Positions 43,940 through 56,556 are shown, counted from the stretch's first letter. The stretch is 64,000 nt of DNA from Clytia hemisphaerica (GCA_902728285.1 CACVBU010000840.1:36504-100503), one strand, 5' to 3'. The notes: a model not told the origin generated them from the letters alone. Program-made: numbers and translations.

Positions 43940-44240
43940 ATCACAGATATCTGTAAAGCCCGAAGGGCTAGATTTGCAGCTTTTATCAAAAAGTGAAGCT
44001 CATCTTTGGAAGGATTTCCTACCAGAGTCACGTGACTAAAATATGCAATTTCACCGGTTTGAGAGATGTGAAATAGCGTTTATCGGCTACGTTTTTTGAT
44101 CTCGCGCTCCGAAAACAATTAAAATGCTAGATCCTATCCATCGGCACGAAATTTAAAAAGTCAAATTTTAGCTTCACTTTTTTTTGCTGGAGAAAGCTTA
44201 AAGTTGCAAATCTAGCCCTTCGGGCTTAGATATCTGTGAT
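43940..44240. mobile_element. 300 bp MITE with CCCGAAGGGC motif
   Basis: Inverted ends of about 35 bp: ATCACAGATATCTGTAAAGC onward pairs with the right end AGATATCTGTGAT. Inside each end is AAGCCCGAAGGGCTAGATTT. Same family as 17606-17847. Confidence 0.85.
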
Positions 44241-46770
44241 CAAAATACGCTACTGTAAGAAGTGTAACCAAGCGTTTGTAAACATATTCATCGTGAGAAC
44301 TTTTTAATGGCTGCTTCAATGCACCACATGCTGGACATGCTTTTTAACTTTTGAAATTTGCTGCTGCTGTATAGATTTTTATTATGTTTTCTGGTCTTTA
44401 GTAGAGTATTTAAAGAGGTTTATTATTCGTTTACTACTAAGTATTTTATGTTTGTGTAGTTAGTGAATGCACCAATAAATTGATGATGCTCAGTAATTAG
44501 TACAAAAAGAGTTAATTTTCCACAACATCAACAACAACACTATAATAGCAACACATAGCCCTCTTATTCACTAAAACTACAAAAAACACAGGTGTGATCT
44601 TTTTTTTCCTTTTTTCACCAGATAGTTATGTGTTAAATGTTAACCAGTTGTGACAAACAGTCAGTTTTAGAAAGCATTTCCACGTATTTCCTAAATCATG
44701 TCAATTGAAATTCAGCAATCATTTTTTTGCCAGTAGTCAAACTGTTGAACTATTCAACAAAATCAAACTGTTCGATTAAAATTTTTTGATTGGTTTGATT
44801 ATATAAGTTTGATGACGACAGTTTTTTATCCGATGAAGTTTGATTGGTATTCAATGAGTTTGGTTTAAGAAAAAGTTCCAGCTTTTCCTCCCCGATCCCG
44901 ATGCCAGCCCAGGCGATGTCAACCGAACCCTATCAAATCCAATTTTCCTTATCGAACCATCAAATTTCATCGAACAAAATCAAACGGTTAGGTGTTTGAT
45001 TACCGAACCTGATCGAACAGTAATCGAACTTTACCGGAAAATCTTCAGTTTGATTAAAGTTTGATTACTTTATATTTATATCGCAGTTCGATCAGGTTCA
45101 ATCCATGTTTTTGTAGCTAAAATGGTTCCAGTTATTGCTAGCGCAACAGCTCTAGCCTAAACGATCCCTCACTACAATCATTGGATTAGGAGGGTGAGGT
45201 ATCACACTTTCTTTATTCTGAAAATTAAAAAAAAGGCTCTTTAAAGCTTTTTAGCGTGGGCGTCTGCTAATAAGCCGTCGGAAATGGGCAACAAGGCAAT
45301 AAATCAAGCTTCAATATGGAACTTCACTGATTTTGATACACCTTTTGCTAATCAGGGTTTTCATTTTGAATCACTAAAAACTCTATTGGTACCGTTGTTT
45401 TGTATAAGATTCCCATTTCTGCACCAAGATTCTTGATACTTTTCTGGAATCTTTCCCCTATATACACTTTACGAGATAACCAGCAAGAAATTGGGGAGGG
45501 TTCATTTAATGGGATGCAGTTTAAAGCAGTTATAAAAAAGTCATTGTTGTGATTTGTACTTATTTAGATTTATTGCATATAGAAAAACCGCTTAGCCCAT
45601 CATTTTTATATTTGGATGGATTGTTTATATTGTCATTTTTAAAACTAACCCATCCGCATCATTTTTATTTATTTAGATAGATTCTTTACATTGTCATTTT
45701 TAGAAAAAAAGAAAATCTTCACAGCTATTTCTTCATGTACCCAGCCGAAATATTGTCTTCTATAATTGCCACTTTTAAAGAAAGTTAATCTCCCATTACA
45801 GAGCTTTTTTTTCATCATAAAATCGACTTCCCTAAAGTAAAAATAAGAGAAAGTAAAAAATAAAAGGATAAAAATAAGTAAATAAATAAATAATAGTAAT
45901 AATATTTAAACATATTATTTGAAAGGTGGCAGTTAGTGTAAGCTATACAAAGATTTGAGCCTAACGAAATATTCTTATAAACAGGGTTCTGGCAATAAAA
46001 AAGCTGTACCCGATTTTCGAAAATTATAAAATGTAAACTTATAAAGTATGCATTTAAAAAAAGCGGGTCAACAACTTCAAAGTGCTTTAATTTTTTTAAG
46101 TTTTTCATTATTTAGAATAATTTTTATACCGTTAGATAAGATTTTAATTTTTATTTCAAAAAATATATGGCATTTACAATAAAATTCAAGATTTTAAGTT
46201 ATTGATATGTTGTTAATGTTTCAAGAAAAACATATCAAAACGGATTTGGCTACTGTTGCGATTTTAGTTTTTTTTTAATTTCCAGAAGAGTTTTTAAGTT
46301 ACGATTTTATACCATTGTGACGCCTGTGAAATTGTGAATCTCCTAAAGTAAAAAAAATTAACATTGCGTTGATATTTAAAAACAGTTAAATATTAGCAAG
46401 TCTCGTCAAAAAATTATAAGAAAATATTCCTAGAAAAAATTGCTCACTTTATGAAAGGTTTTAATTGATGATTACTAAATGAAAGTGACCTTTTTCAGAC
46501 ACCTCGATTTTCATAGTTGTGTAACACAAATTTAGAATTAGAAAAAATCCATCACGACAATTACCATAAAAGGCATGAAAAGATTTGAAATTTCTCGTTC
46601 GTTTTCGGCTTGTTGTCGTATGTCGTTTGATTGACATTTGTTTTAACACTTCTATTTTCGTTAGTTGTAATTTTTGATTGACAGCTTCATTTTATGGAGA
46701 TAAAGGAAGATAAATGTTTACGAGCTGTGCAGCTGGCTGCCAGGGGATAAATGTCATAGTACTGGACAAG
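44241..46770. other. no gene; low-complexity and local duplications
   Basis: 44700-45110 is dense in TTTGATTG and ATCGAAC words on both strands. 45590-45710 has a 65 bp tandem pair built on CATTTTTAT and TTACATTGTCATTTTTA. An (aaat)n-like tract lies near 45875-45895. No gene or RNA was found. Confidence 0.5.
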
Positions 46771-48091
46771 AAGAGATAACTTGATGCTTCACTGCATCAG
46801 AAACCTATTTGTAAAGACAAGACATTTCATTCCCAAAACATCTTACGTGAGCTCTACCTTTGTCGAAAATTTTCCAGATTCTATAAGTTTTCTTAAAATT
46901 TCCAAGGAATGTTGAATGAAAATCGTATAATACTAGTTTTATTTCATAGTTGGGGACTGAAAGTGCCTGAAACGGTTTTCATATCTTGCAAATGGGTTTT
47001 GGTCAAGCTTTCATACGATTTTTAGTCCAAGTCTACGATTTTAAATCACGTGACGTTGTTGGAAACACTCTAAAATAGAAAAAAAAAAGTGACAGAATTT
47101 TTTTAATTTTTTCAAAAATTGACGTCAAATAAAAAATTTGCACTTGTAAAAAATTAGAAATGGAAAAAAAAGTCTGAAGTTGAAGACGTGCTCTGGAAAA
47201 CTCGTCAAAAATGTACTTGTTGCTAAAATTTTCAGCATTTAATTTGTAAGTCAACGTTCTTTTCTTTTCAATTCGCATTACCCAAGCATAGTAGATTCTA
47301 GATTTGGGTGGAATTAACCTTGACCGGTGGATACAAATGCGTAAAGAGTAAAAAGCTGGTTAAAAACTAAGGAAAGCGCTGGTGCCTGAACCAGAACTAG
47401 ACGAGGATAGTTCAGGAAAATCGAAAAATGATTGAATGTTTGATTGGTGGTCGTGCTTAATCAACATTCTTGCATAAGCCTTATATTAGGATACACAGGA
47501 ACTAGTGGTCGTGCTAGTATTTTTGAAATCATTTTTAGATATCTTGATCCAACCAGAAGCTCGCTGGTAGGCTTTTATACTCTGCATGGCAAGTCCGATT
47601 GCCGTTTCCACTTTGACTCCGTCGATTTGAGGATGTTTTATGCTTGAGAAATGCAAAGCTTTTTTCTCTCATCGAGCCTTTGAAATACTTTATTTGCAAA
47701 AAGAGACTTGTTCGGATTGAAATTTTTTCATTTTTTACGATTTGAAGTTTCAAAATCGAGATTTTCTCCATCGTTAGATTATTTTTAGCCTCAAGAGATA
47801 GCTTGATGAGTCAATGCATCAGAAACCTATTTGTAAGGACAAGACATTTCATTCCCAAAACATCTTACGTGAGCTCTACATTTGTTTAAAATTTTCCAGA
47901 TTCTATAAGTTTTCTTAAAATTTACAAGGAATGTTGAATGAAAATCGTATAATACTAGTTTTATTTCATAATTAGGGACTGAAAGTGCCTTAAAACAGTT
48001 TTCATACCTTGTAAATGGGTTTTTGTCAAGCTTTTATACCATTTTTTGTCCAAGTCTACCATTTAAATCACGTAACGTTGGAAACACTCTA
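46771..48091 (+). repeat. 1.1 kb satellite, continued
   Basis: A complete period of about 1,022 bp is visible (46771 to about 47793), with one 118 bp module. It is cut at AACACTCTA by the CR1-like LINE. Confidence 0.9.
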
Positions 48092-49849
48092 GATATCGAG
48101 TCTAACCCGGGGCCGAGAGAGAAAGATAACACCTTATCAATTTCACATTGGAATCTAAACAGCGTTTGGGTTAATAAATTTTCAAAGATTGCTCAAATCA
48201 CTGCCTTTCTGAGTGCTCACAAGTTTGATATCTTCTGCGTCGGTGAGTCGTTTCTCGATTCCTCTATCGAGAGTGATGATTCGAGGTTGGAGATAGAAAA
48301 TTATGAGCTACTCAGATGTGATCACCCATCTAACTCAAAAATAGGTGGTGTTTGTCTTTATTATAGAAGGGGTCTTTCTGTTGAGAGAAGACCTGAGTTG
48401 TCTTCTCTTGACGAGTGCCTTGTTTGTGAAGTTAATTCTGGTTCGAAAAAACTTCTTCTTTGTCTTCTCTACCGTACTCCTAGTCAAAATGCAGACGAAT
48501 TTTCTGCATTCAAACAAAAATGGGAGGAAACAATCAAAAACATTTATGACGTTTCTCCCACTCTATCTATTTTTCTTGGTGATTTCAACGCAAGAAATTC
48601 AGTTTGGTGGACTGGTGATATCACAAATTCTCAAGGAGAGGACATTAACGACTTAGCCACGCAGTATGGGTTACATCAACTGATTGACGAGCCAACTCAC
48701 TTGAAGCCTGGGTGCTCTCCATCCTGTATAGATCTTATTTTTTCATCTTCGCGAACACCTATTTTAGAATCTGGGGTTTTACCTTCCCTCAATTTCCGTT
48801 GTCACCACCAGATACCTTTTGTTAGAATAAATTATCAAATTAAATTCCCTCCAGCTTATAAACGCAAGATTTGGGACTTCTCTCGCGCTGACCAAAGGGG
48901 AATCATGCTTGCTCTGAATGCCATTGATTGGGACACTACCTTCCTGGGGCTCAATGTTGAAGATCGCGTCACCCTTCTCTCTGAATATATCCTTAACATC
49001 TTTTCTAACTTTGTCCCAAACAAAATTATAACAATCAGGGATAAAGATGCGTTATGGATGACTCCTGAGATAAAGCAAATGCTTCTGGACAAGGCTAAAA
49101 TATATCGTCGATGGAGAAAGTGGCAAAATCCCTTAGATCGCCAGGCACTCGATGATATGGTTGTCGAGTGCAGATTAGCCATTAATACTGCCAAGGACAA
49201 CTATTTTTCTCGTCTTGGCAATTCTTTGAATGATCCAAACATCGGAAGTAAGAAATACTGGTCTACCCTTAAGCAGTTCCTGAGCATACGAAAAAAACCT
49301 AAAATTCCACCCATTCGCGACGAAAGAAACGTCCTTGTGAGCGATGTTTCTGAGAAGGCCGATATTTTTAACTCTTTTTTTGCAAACCAATGTTCTTTGA
49401 TCGAAACTGGCAGCGTGCTGCCACCTGAACAATTTTTCACTGACTGCAGGCTAAATAACCTTGAATTTGACGAAGAAAAAATCGCGTCAATTATTAATTC
49501 TTTAAACGTAAACAAGGCCCATGGGTGGGATAATGTTTCTACTCGTATGATCAGGATCTGTGGTGATTCTCTAGTAAAACCTTTGTTTAGTATATTCAAT
49601 CTTTCCATCAATTCTGGCATTTTCCCATCACAGTGGAAGAAAGGCAATGTGGTTCCTGTCTATAAAAAGGGAGACAGGAGCATAGCTAAAAATTACAGAC
49701 CAGTTTCTCTTCTTCCAGTGTTTGGAAAAAATTTGAAAAGTGTATCTATGATGCACTTTACAGATATTTTGAAACAAATAATCTATTTTCTCCATGTCAG
49801 TCTGGATTTCGGGAGGGTGACTCTTGCATTTCTCAGTTGTTGTCCATAA
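48092..49849 (+). pseudogene. CR1-like ORF2: 2A-type motif, endonuclease, RT start
   Basis: The frame also runs upstream into the satellite (to 48023), but that part is not LINE sequence. DIESNPGP opens the protein. An apurinic-type endonuclease follows: ISHWNLNSVW, CVGESFLDSS, FLGDFNARNSVWW and SCIDLIFSSS. RT starts with KAHGWDNVSTRMI, WKKGNVVPVYKKGD and NYRPVSLLPVFGK. The frame is lost near 49735, where the protein continues in another frame. In the family the enzyme nicks target DNA and primes reverse transcription there. Confidence 0.9.
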
Positions 49850-51378
49850 CGCATGATATTTTTACAGGGTTGACGTGAACCCTTCTTTAGATACCAGGGG
49901 TGTGTTTTTAGATATTTCAAAGGCATTCGACCGGGTTTGGCATGATGGCTTGATTTTCAAACTCAAATCATATGGGGTAACCGGACTCTGCTTTCCTTAA
50001 TACGTAACTTTCTTGATGATAGGCATCAGAGAGTTGTGTTGAATGGGAAAACGTCTGAGTGGAAGAAGATCAATGCTGGGGTACCTCAGGGCTCGATTCT
50101 TGGTCCTTTATTCTTCTTAATTTACATTAATGATCTCCCATTAAACCTTGAGTCAAAACCAAAATCTTTGCTGACGACACCTCCTTATTCTCCCTTGTGA
50201 TGGACCAGCTCTTGAGCCTTGGGGTACTAAACAGAGATCTTGCCAGGATAAGTGAGTGGGCTCGTCAATGGAAGATGTCTTTCAACCCAGACCCTTCTAA
50301 ACAAGCTGTGGAAGTCTATTTTACCTGCAGAATCACTCCTGCTAATGCTCCAGTAATCTCCTTCAATAACACTAACATCGCTGTCAGTGAGCACCAGAAA
50401 CATCTAGGTCTTATCTTAGATTCAAAACTTTCTTTCGATTACCATCTTGAGGAGAAGATAAAAAAGGCCAATAAAGGTATTGGCCTTATTAACAGACTTC
50501 GCAAACATGTGCCTAGAAGATCTCTTCTTACCATCTATAAATCTTACATTAGACCTCATCTTGACTACGGTGATATCATATATGACCGCCCAGGAAATGC
50601 CTCTTTTGTGCAGAAGCTTGAATCCATTCAATATAATGCCTGCTTAGCTATCACAGGTTGCTTTCGTGGAACGTCTCAGGAGAGAATATACTCTGAACTT
50701 GGCCTTGAAAGCCTTGCTGACAGACGCTTTGCCAGAAGAATGATATTTTTCTATAAAATCATAAATAACCAAGCTCCGTCTTACTTACGTAACTATCTGC
50801 CAGCAAGGCTTACAGAGCCAGTTAACATAAGAACAAGAAATCCTATTTATCCTCTTAATATACGAACTGAGCGTTTTCGTAATACTTTTTTTCCTTACTG
50901 CATATCACAGTGGAATGTCCTGGGCGCGAATATAAGAGATCTACCTTCTGTTAAGACCTTTAAGAATGCAATTTTAAAATTTTTGAGACCCAAACAATCT
51001 CGTGTTTTTGATGTTTCTGACAATCAAGGTGTAGTCTTTCTAAATCGACTTCGGGTAGGGTTCAGTCATCTGAACGAGCACAAATTTAAGCATGGTTTTC
51101 GTGATACTTTAGACCCTTTTTGTGGTTATCGAACTAACTCAGTTGAAAATACTCAGCACTTTTTTCTGCACTGCTCTATATATTCCCTTGCGAGACAATC
51201 TCTATTCGACAAACTACAAGACTTAGGTATTATTTTCCTCCCACTGAACCCTTCTTATTTTTGTCGGTTTTTATTATACGGTGATGAAAGCTTGAATTTA
51301 ATTTTAAATCAAACTATAATTTTTTCTGTCGTTGAATATATCCATGAATCTGGAAGGTTCAGTGGTGCGTTATTTTAG
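49850..51378 (+). pseudogene. CR1-like ORF2: RT core and C-terminal region, frameshifted
   Basis: RT motifs continue in pieces across frameshifts: GVFLDISKAFDRVWHDGL near 49900, GVPQGSILGPLFFLIYINDL near 50077 and IFADDTS near 50167, the catalytic site. The frame 50197-51378 then holds the thumb and C-terminal region (WKMSFNPDPSKQ, HLGLILDSKLSF, CGYRT to HFFLHC). A few single-base changes separate it from a coding copy, so it is fairly young. Confidence 0.9.
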
Positions 51379-51554
51379 TCTACTACAACCATAGCTCTCC
51401 CCACGTCACACCTTGTTTTACTTTTTCCTTTCTTCATAGCCTTGCCTCTGGCGATATAACTTAAGTTTCTAGCGGAGGGAGGGACTATATTAATGTTTAG
51501 TAGTATTTTGTATTATATGTTCGTAATGTACCCTGTGTTTATGTTTCAATAAAG

Positions 51555-51587
<33 letters not shown>

Positions 51588-51592
<5 letters not shown>

Positions 51593-52651
51593 AAAATAGA
51601 AAAGAAAAAAAAGTGACGGAATTTTTTTAATTTTTTCAAAAGTTGACGTCAAATAAAAAATTTGCACTTGTAAACAATAAGAAATGGAAAAAAATTCTGA
51701 AAATGAAGACATGCTCTTGAAAACCGGTCAAAAATGTATTTGTTGCTAAAATTTTCAGCATTTTATTTGTAAGTCAACGTTCTTTTCTTTTGAATTTGCA
51801 TTACCCAAGCATAGTAGATTCTAGATTTGGATGGAATCAACCTTGACCGGTGGATACGCATGCGTTAAGAGTAAAAAGCTGGTTAAAAACTAAGGTAAAC
51901 GCTGGTGCTTGCACCAAAACTAGACGAGGATAGTTCAGGAAAATCGAAAAATGCTTGAATGTTTGATTGGCGGTCGTGCTTAATCAACATTCTTGCATAA
52001 ACCTTATATTAGGATAGACAGGAACTAGTGGTCGTGCTGGTATTTTTGAAATTTTCTTTAGATATTTCGATCCAACCAGAAGCTCTCTGGTAGGCTTTTA
52101 TACTCTGCATGGCAAGTCCGATTGCCGATTCCAGTTTAACTCGGTCAATTTCAGGATGTTTTATGCTTGAGCAATGAGAAGCCTTTTTTTCTCTCATCGA
52201 GCCTTTGAAAAATTTTATTTGCAAAAAACGCATAAACACTTGGTCGGATTTATATTTTACATTTTTTACGATTTGAAGTTTCAAAATGGAGATTTTCTCC
52301 ATCGCTAGATTGTTTCTAGCCTCAAGAGATAACTTGATGCATCAATGCATCAGAAACCTATTTGTAAGGACAAGACATTTCATTCCCAAAATATCTTACG
52401 TGAGCTCTACATTTGTCGAAAATTTTCCAAATTCTTTAAGTTTTCTTAGAATTTCCAAGGAATGTTGAATGAAAATCGTATAATACTAGTATTATTTCAT
52501 AATTGGGAACTGAAAGTGCCTTTAAACGGTTTTCATACCTTGTAAACGGGTTTTTGTCAAGCTTTTCTACCAAGTTTAGTCCAAGTCTACCATTTTAAAT
52601 CACGTAATGTTGGAAACACTCTAAAATAGAAAATAAAAAAAAGTGACGGAA
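51588..52651 (+). repeat. 1.1 kb satellite, continued
   Basis: It resumes at ACTCTAAAATAG after the LINE and is cut at AAGTGACGGAATT. The following 39 bp (52652-52690) match neither the satellite nor repeat A2 of the next element. Confidence 0.9.
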
Positions 52652-52690
52652 TTGTGGATTTAGAGTAAAATGCCTGTAAATCGGAGTTTA

Positions 52691-52833
52691 ACTTTATTCG
52701 ATCCGCTAACGCCCTACGACCGCGGTGTCTTATTTGGCCCGTTCGGTAAAATATTTCAGTGGGCCATCTTTGGCAATTTGAAAGGATAGTCCTTCAACCT
52801 CCGGCTTGGTGATAGAAAGACTGAATTTAAATT
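52691..52833 (+). repeat. split direct repeat A1 of YR retrotransposon #2
   Basis: ACTTTATTCGATCCGCTAAC to GACTGAATTTAAATT is nearly identical to 58559-58702. Confidence 0.9.
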
Positions 52834-53389
52834 GCAGTGCTAAAAATTCGTAAATATCTTCGGATATCTTCTTAATCATAAATCATGGTTACAAGTGCAG
52901 CTATTAAACGAAAATGCGACGAACTAAACATCAAGTATACTGCTAAAACAAAAATTTCGTTGTTGAAGAGAAAATTAATCAACCATGGGATTGATGTAGA
53001 AAAGTTGGAAGAGAGCTCTTCTTCTACAGCATCTAGTGTGTCGACAGAAGCAATCGTTGAGGAGGTTTTAAAAAGAATTACTCAAGCGAGAAGCCCGTCC
53101 ACGAGTGAAAGTAACGTACGACCAAAATCTACAAAAACAAAATCAAAACAAAGCAAAAACAAACGTAAGAACAGAGATGTGAGTGAATCGGAGAGAAGCG
53201 GTGATGAAACAAATAGCAGTGAGGAGGAACAATCGAGTTCGGACGATGAAATTCAACAGCCGAAAAGAAAGAAGAGCAAGAGGAACACATCTGGTAAGAG
53301 AAAACTCTCCTTAAGGGCTCTGACCATAGTGAATTTTTCATAATTGATGTGTTTAAAATGTGTTTTCTGACTAATGTAACCAACAAAAC

Positions 53390-53617
53390 TATACCGGGTA
53401 AGAAAAATATTAAAGCGGATCTGATTTCTCGTTTCCAGCTATAACGCTTCAGGCAGCTGTACCCAAATATGGAGAAGGATCCTATCGTAGTAACACCCGC
53501 GGTGAAGAGCTACATAGTATCGTAGATGAGCTTACATCGACGGCGTTATCTGTTGGTTCAAAGTAGACATACAGCCAAGGTGTAAAAGCATTCACACGTT
53601 TCCAGAAATATATCAAT
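53390..53617 (+). repeat. duplicate of the RNase H/recombinase junction of YR retrotransposon #2
   Basis: About 228 bp, from ATACCGGGTAAGAAAAAT to AAATATATCAATG, is nearly identical to 56506-56730. One visible difference is ACGGCG against AAGGCG. It lies in the TTAA-flanked element, not in the retrotransposon's own order. Confidence 0.9.
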
Positions 53618-54046
53618 GCAAAGAATTGAACTATTGTAAATTTTGCGGAATATTTTTCTAAAAAGATGTGTCAAAAGTTATGACTGTTTTTTTAAGCAAA
53701 ATCCAGATGAAAAATTGATGAAAAACCACTATTTTCAAGATTTCGAGACAAAGAAGCATTTACAAAAATTTTCCGCAAAAATTTTTATTATTGGGTAAAA
53801 GATACACCATCTACTGCGAAAAAATTTTCAAAATGTTTTTTCTTCGCCGAAACTAAGCTCTTCAAAGTTGAAATACTCTTCCTCGAAAAAGTCTTCATTT
53901 TCTTCTTCATCATTTTTTTCCAATGCAATTTTTGTATTTTCAGATTCAGGAGTAGTTTGTGTTACAAAAAATGTATAACATGTCATAACTTTTGACACAT
54001 CTTTTTAGAAAAATATTCCGCAAAATTTACAATAGTTCAATTCTTT
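53618..54046. mobile_element. 429 bp inverted-repeat element, arms of about 70 bp
   Basis: The left arm begins GCAAAGAATTGAACTATTGT and the right arm is its inverse. The arms share 'tgtcaaaagttatgac' near their inner ends. It is nested in the TTAA-flanked element. Confidence 0.85.
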
Positions 54047-55140
54047 GCGGACAGTTTGAAAAAAGTTCGAAACAAAAAGGTTAATTACCCATTAAAACTT
54101 AGCACTTTTTATAAAAGAAGGTGATGCAACATATTATTACCGTCTTTTTAAAGTTAATAACGTCATTTTTGCAATTAAGTTCTCAATTACTCTTAAGGGG
54201 TTTGATTAAAAAGCTATAAAGGCAATTCTTTGTTAAAAGTGTTAAAAAATCTAAAACATAACTTTTATGCTCAGATACTAAAATCAATTTTCTGACTATG
54301 GTCAGAGCCCTTAAGTTATTGTGTGGCTCCATCAGTGAAAAACAAACTTCTTGCTGGAAAATTTGTTCCCTTATACAAACTTTTGCCTGGTTTTGACGTC
54401 CAGGGCCAAGAATCTGCAAGTATAATGAGTGACAGTGGTGTGATCCATTTGAATCTTGGCGATGGAAATAAGGAGAGACGTCTAGGAAAGCAAAAACTTG
54501 ATTTACCTCAGATGTTTTGGCTCTTTTGAAGTTTAAGGAACTCATATAAGAGGGTTTTCCCTCGAGAGCTACAGATATCGATATGTATATAGCTAACATT
54601 GTTACAATTGCTAACAAGTATAGCGGTTTGGCTTAATGGTATTACCACCTTATGTTTTGGATAAGGCAGCTGAGCTATCAGGGAGGGGGGAGGAAGTAAA
54701 CTGGTGCGTTTTAGACACGGAGGTGTTGCATGCGGCGGTAGCGAACAACTCTCTTGCCAACTTTTGTGAGAACTGTCAGTCTTGGTGCCATCATTCGTCC
54801 AAGTGTCCATTTGACTTGATGTCAGGATCAGGTGGGGTTGTGGTCGGTAAGTACATATGCTTCTTCTTGCACGTCAGATAGGGACAGGGCGAGAGCTTTT
54901 TACAAGGGTAAGGAGATTTGCAACAAGTATAATTTTTCTGTCTGCACTGTATCCACTTGTCCTCATCTTCATATGTGTAGATTTTGCAACAAGAACGGCC
55001 ATTCGGTCAAGAAGTGGACTGAGGTGCCTTCTAAGTTTTGACTGAAATCATTGGTAAGTACTCCTGTAGATATCGAAAGTTTAGAAGAGGAGCTGGCCAG
55101 TCATCCTAACGAGACTTTGTTGAGTTTTTATCAGAAGGAT

Positions 55141-56062
55141 TCAGAAAAGGCTTTGGTATTGGCTATTTAAATTTTGGTCCAGAAAGGGAGAGAATTTCTC
55201 GAAACCTTAGATCTGCAGATAATCACCAAGATGTAGTTGATAAGTATCTTAATGACGAGTTGGAAAAAGGTAGAATTGTAGGGCCTTTTGACGCACCTCC
55301 GTTCGAAAACTTTCAGTGTCAGCCACTAAGCATTGTTCCGAAGAAGGTACCAGGTAAGTTTCGAGCAATAATGGACCTCTCGTATCCAGAAGATTCCTCC
55401 ATCAATGACTTTATTGACAAGGATGAGTATTCCCTTAGATATGTTACTGTAGACAGTGCGATCGAATTTATCCAGGTGCTAGGAAGAGGTTGTTATTTGA
55501 GCTAAGTGGATATAGAAGGGGTATTCAGGATAGTACCAGTTTCGCCAAATAATTTTACACACTTAGGTATTTACTGGAAGGATAAGTATTATTACGACAC
55601 AAGGCTGACCATGGGAGGAAGATCAAGTCCTGGAATCTTTGACAAGTTATCGGAAGCTTTGGAATGGGCAGCAGTAAATAATTATGGGCTAGAATATACC
55701 TACTACCTTTTAGATGACTTCTAGTTGCTGATGCTCCTAGTAAAAAAGGCCAGGCTCTGAAAAGTTTACTACAGCTGTTTGAAAGGATAAACATACCCAT
55801 TGCCAAACACAAAGTAGAGGGACCAAGTCATAAGTTAGAATTTTTGGGAATTACTTTAGATTCCGTTAAACTAGAAGCCTCGTTATCTTCTGAGAAAGTG
55901 AGGAAATTAGAAGCAGATATTCAGGAATTTCTCAAGAGAAAGAAATGCACAAAACGAGAACTTCTTAGTCTTATAGGCTCTTTGAGCTTTACCTGTAAAG
56001 TGGTTGCGCCAGGACGTATATTTTTTACACAGGTTGATAACCTTAAGTTGCTGTACGGTTAG
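55141..56062 (+). pseudogene. YR retrotransposon #2 reverse transcriptase
   Basis: Visible motifs are GRIVGPFDAPPFENFQCQPL, SIVPKKVPGKFRAIMDLSYP, VDIEGVFRIVPVSP (first catalytic Asp), GGRSSPGIFDKLSEAL and YYLLDDF (catalytic DD). The thumb follows with HKLEFLGITLDS and ELLSLIGSLSFTCKVV. Stops at 55503-55505 and 55722-55724 and a frameshift near 55735 break it. The sequence pattern is that of DIRS-group RTs. Confidence 0.85.
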
Positions 56063-56142
56063 TAAATTAAGTTACAAAATATACGTAAATGAGTCAGCAT
56101 GAGAAAATCTGAAGATATGGCTAGAATTTTTAAAGCATTGGA

Positions 56143-56556
56143 ATGGTAAGAAGTTTTTTTCTAGATAAAGGTGTAAGTTTAGCATGGGATATGGAATTTT
56201 ATACAGACGATTCTAGTACAGTCGGCTATGGTGGATGTTTTAAGAGACAATGGTTTGGAGGGCGTTGGGAGAATAGCGATATTATGCCCTCAATGGCAGC
56301 AGGGGAGCTTTATCCTATAGTCTCAGCAGCTATTTTTTGGGGTTCAGAATGGACTGGCAAGCGTATTAAAGTCTTTTGTGATAACGAAGCAACGGTAGCT
56401 GGGATAAACAGAGGCTATTCAAGTGACAAAGTTATTGCAAAGATGCTGAGGAAGTTAACACTAGAATGCATGACAAAGAACTTTTGTATAAAGGCAACGC
56501 ACATACCGGGTAAGAAAAATATTAAAGCGGATCTGATTTCTCGTTTCCAGCTATAA
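56143..56556 (+). pseudogene. YR retrotransposon #2 RNase H
   Basis: The 137-codon frame contains the catalytic positions of a DIRS-group RNase H: FYTDDSSTVGYGGCF, MAAGELYPIVSA, VFCDNEATVAGINRGYS and HIPGKKNIKADLISRFQL. This domain removes the RNA strand during cDNA synthesis. It is the best-preserved frame in the element. Confidence 0.85.

Larger units (their letters stand above)
48092..51587 (+). mobile_element. CR1-like non-LTR retrotransposon, 5'-truncated
   Basis: It is flanked by ACTCTA (48086-48091 and 51588-51593), proved by intact satellite copies, and ends in a poly(A) of about 33 nt after AATAAA at 51549. It lacks a 5' UTR and ORF1. The first LINE base opens the codon for the D of DIESNPGP, so truncation happened exactly inside a 2A-type motif. 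Confidence 0.9.
53315..54310. mobile_element. TTAA-flanked element with GGGCTCTGACCATAGT ends, chimeric interior
   Basis: TTAA lies on both sides (53311-53314, 54311-54314), and removing one copy restores the gag frame. Ends are short inverted GGGCTCTGACCATAGT. After about 75 bp of left end, the interior switches to a copy of recombinase-region sequence (53390-53617) and then to a separate inverted-repeat element (53618-54046). A partial second copy of the left end lies at 57658-57744, inverted. Confidence 0.8.
52885..55041 (+). pseudogene. YR retrotransposon #2 gag, interrupted by a TTAA-flanked element
   Basis: The 5' part (52885-53310) starts MVTSAAIKRKCDELNIKYTA with a short helical region, then a Ser-rich and Lys/Arg-rich acidic tract. 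If 53315-54310 and one TTAA are left out, the frame runs on directly into LLAGKFVPLYKLLPGFDVQ (54340 onward), a DIRS-group gag region. The 3' part, past a stop near 54529, has Cys/His clusters (CENCQSWCHHSSKC; CPHLHMCRFCNKNGH). The second cluster resembles the knuckle seen in this group, with a Trp where a final Cys might be expected. Confidence 0.8.

Noticed and set aside
48023-48091. First 23 codons of the long frame through the CR1-like LINE
   Set aside because: These bases are 1.1 kb satellite, as shown by intact copies; only 48092 onward is LINE.
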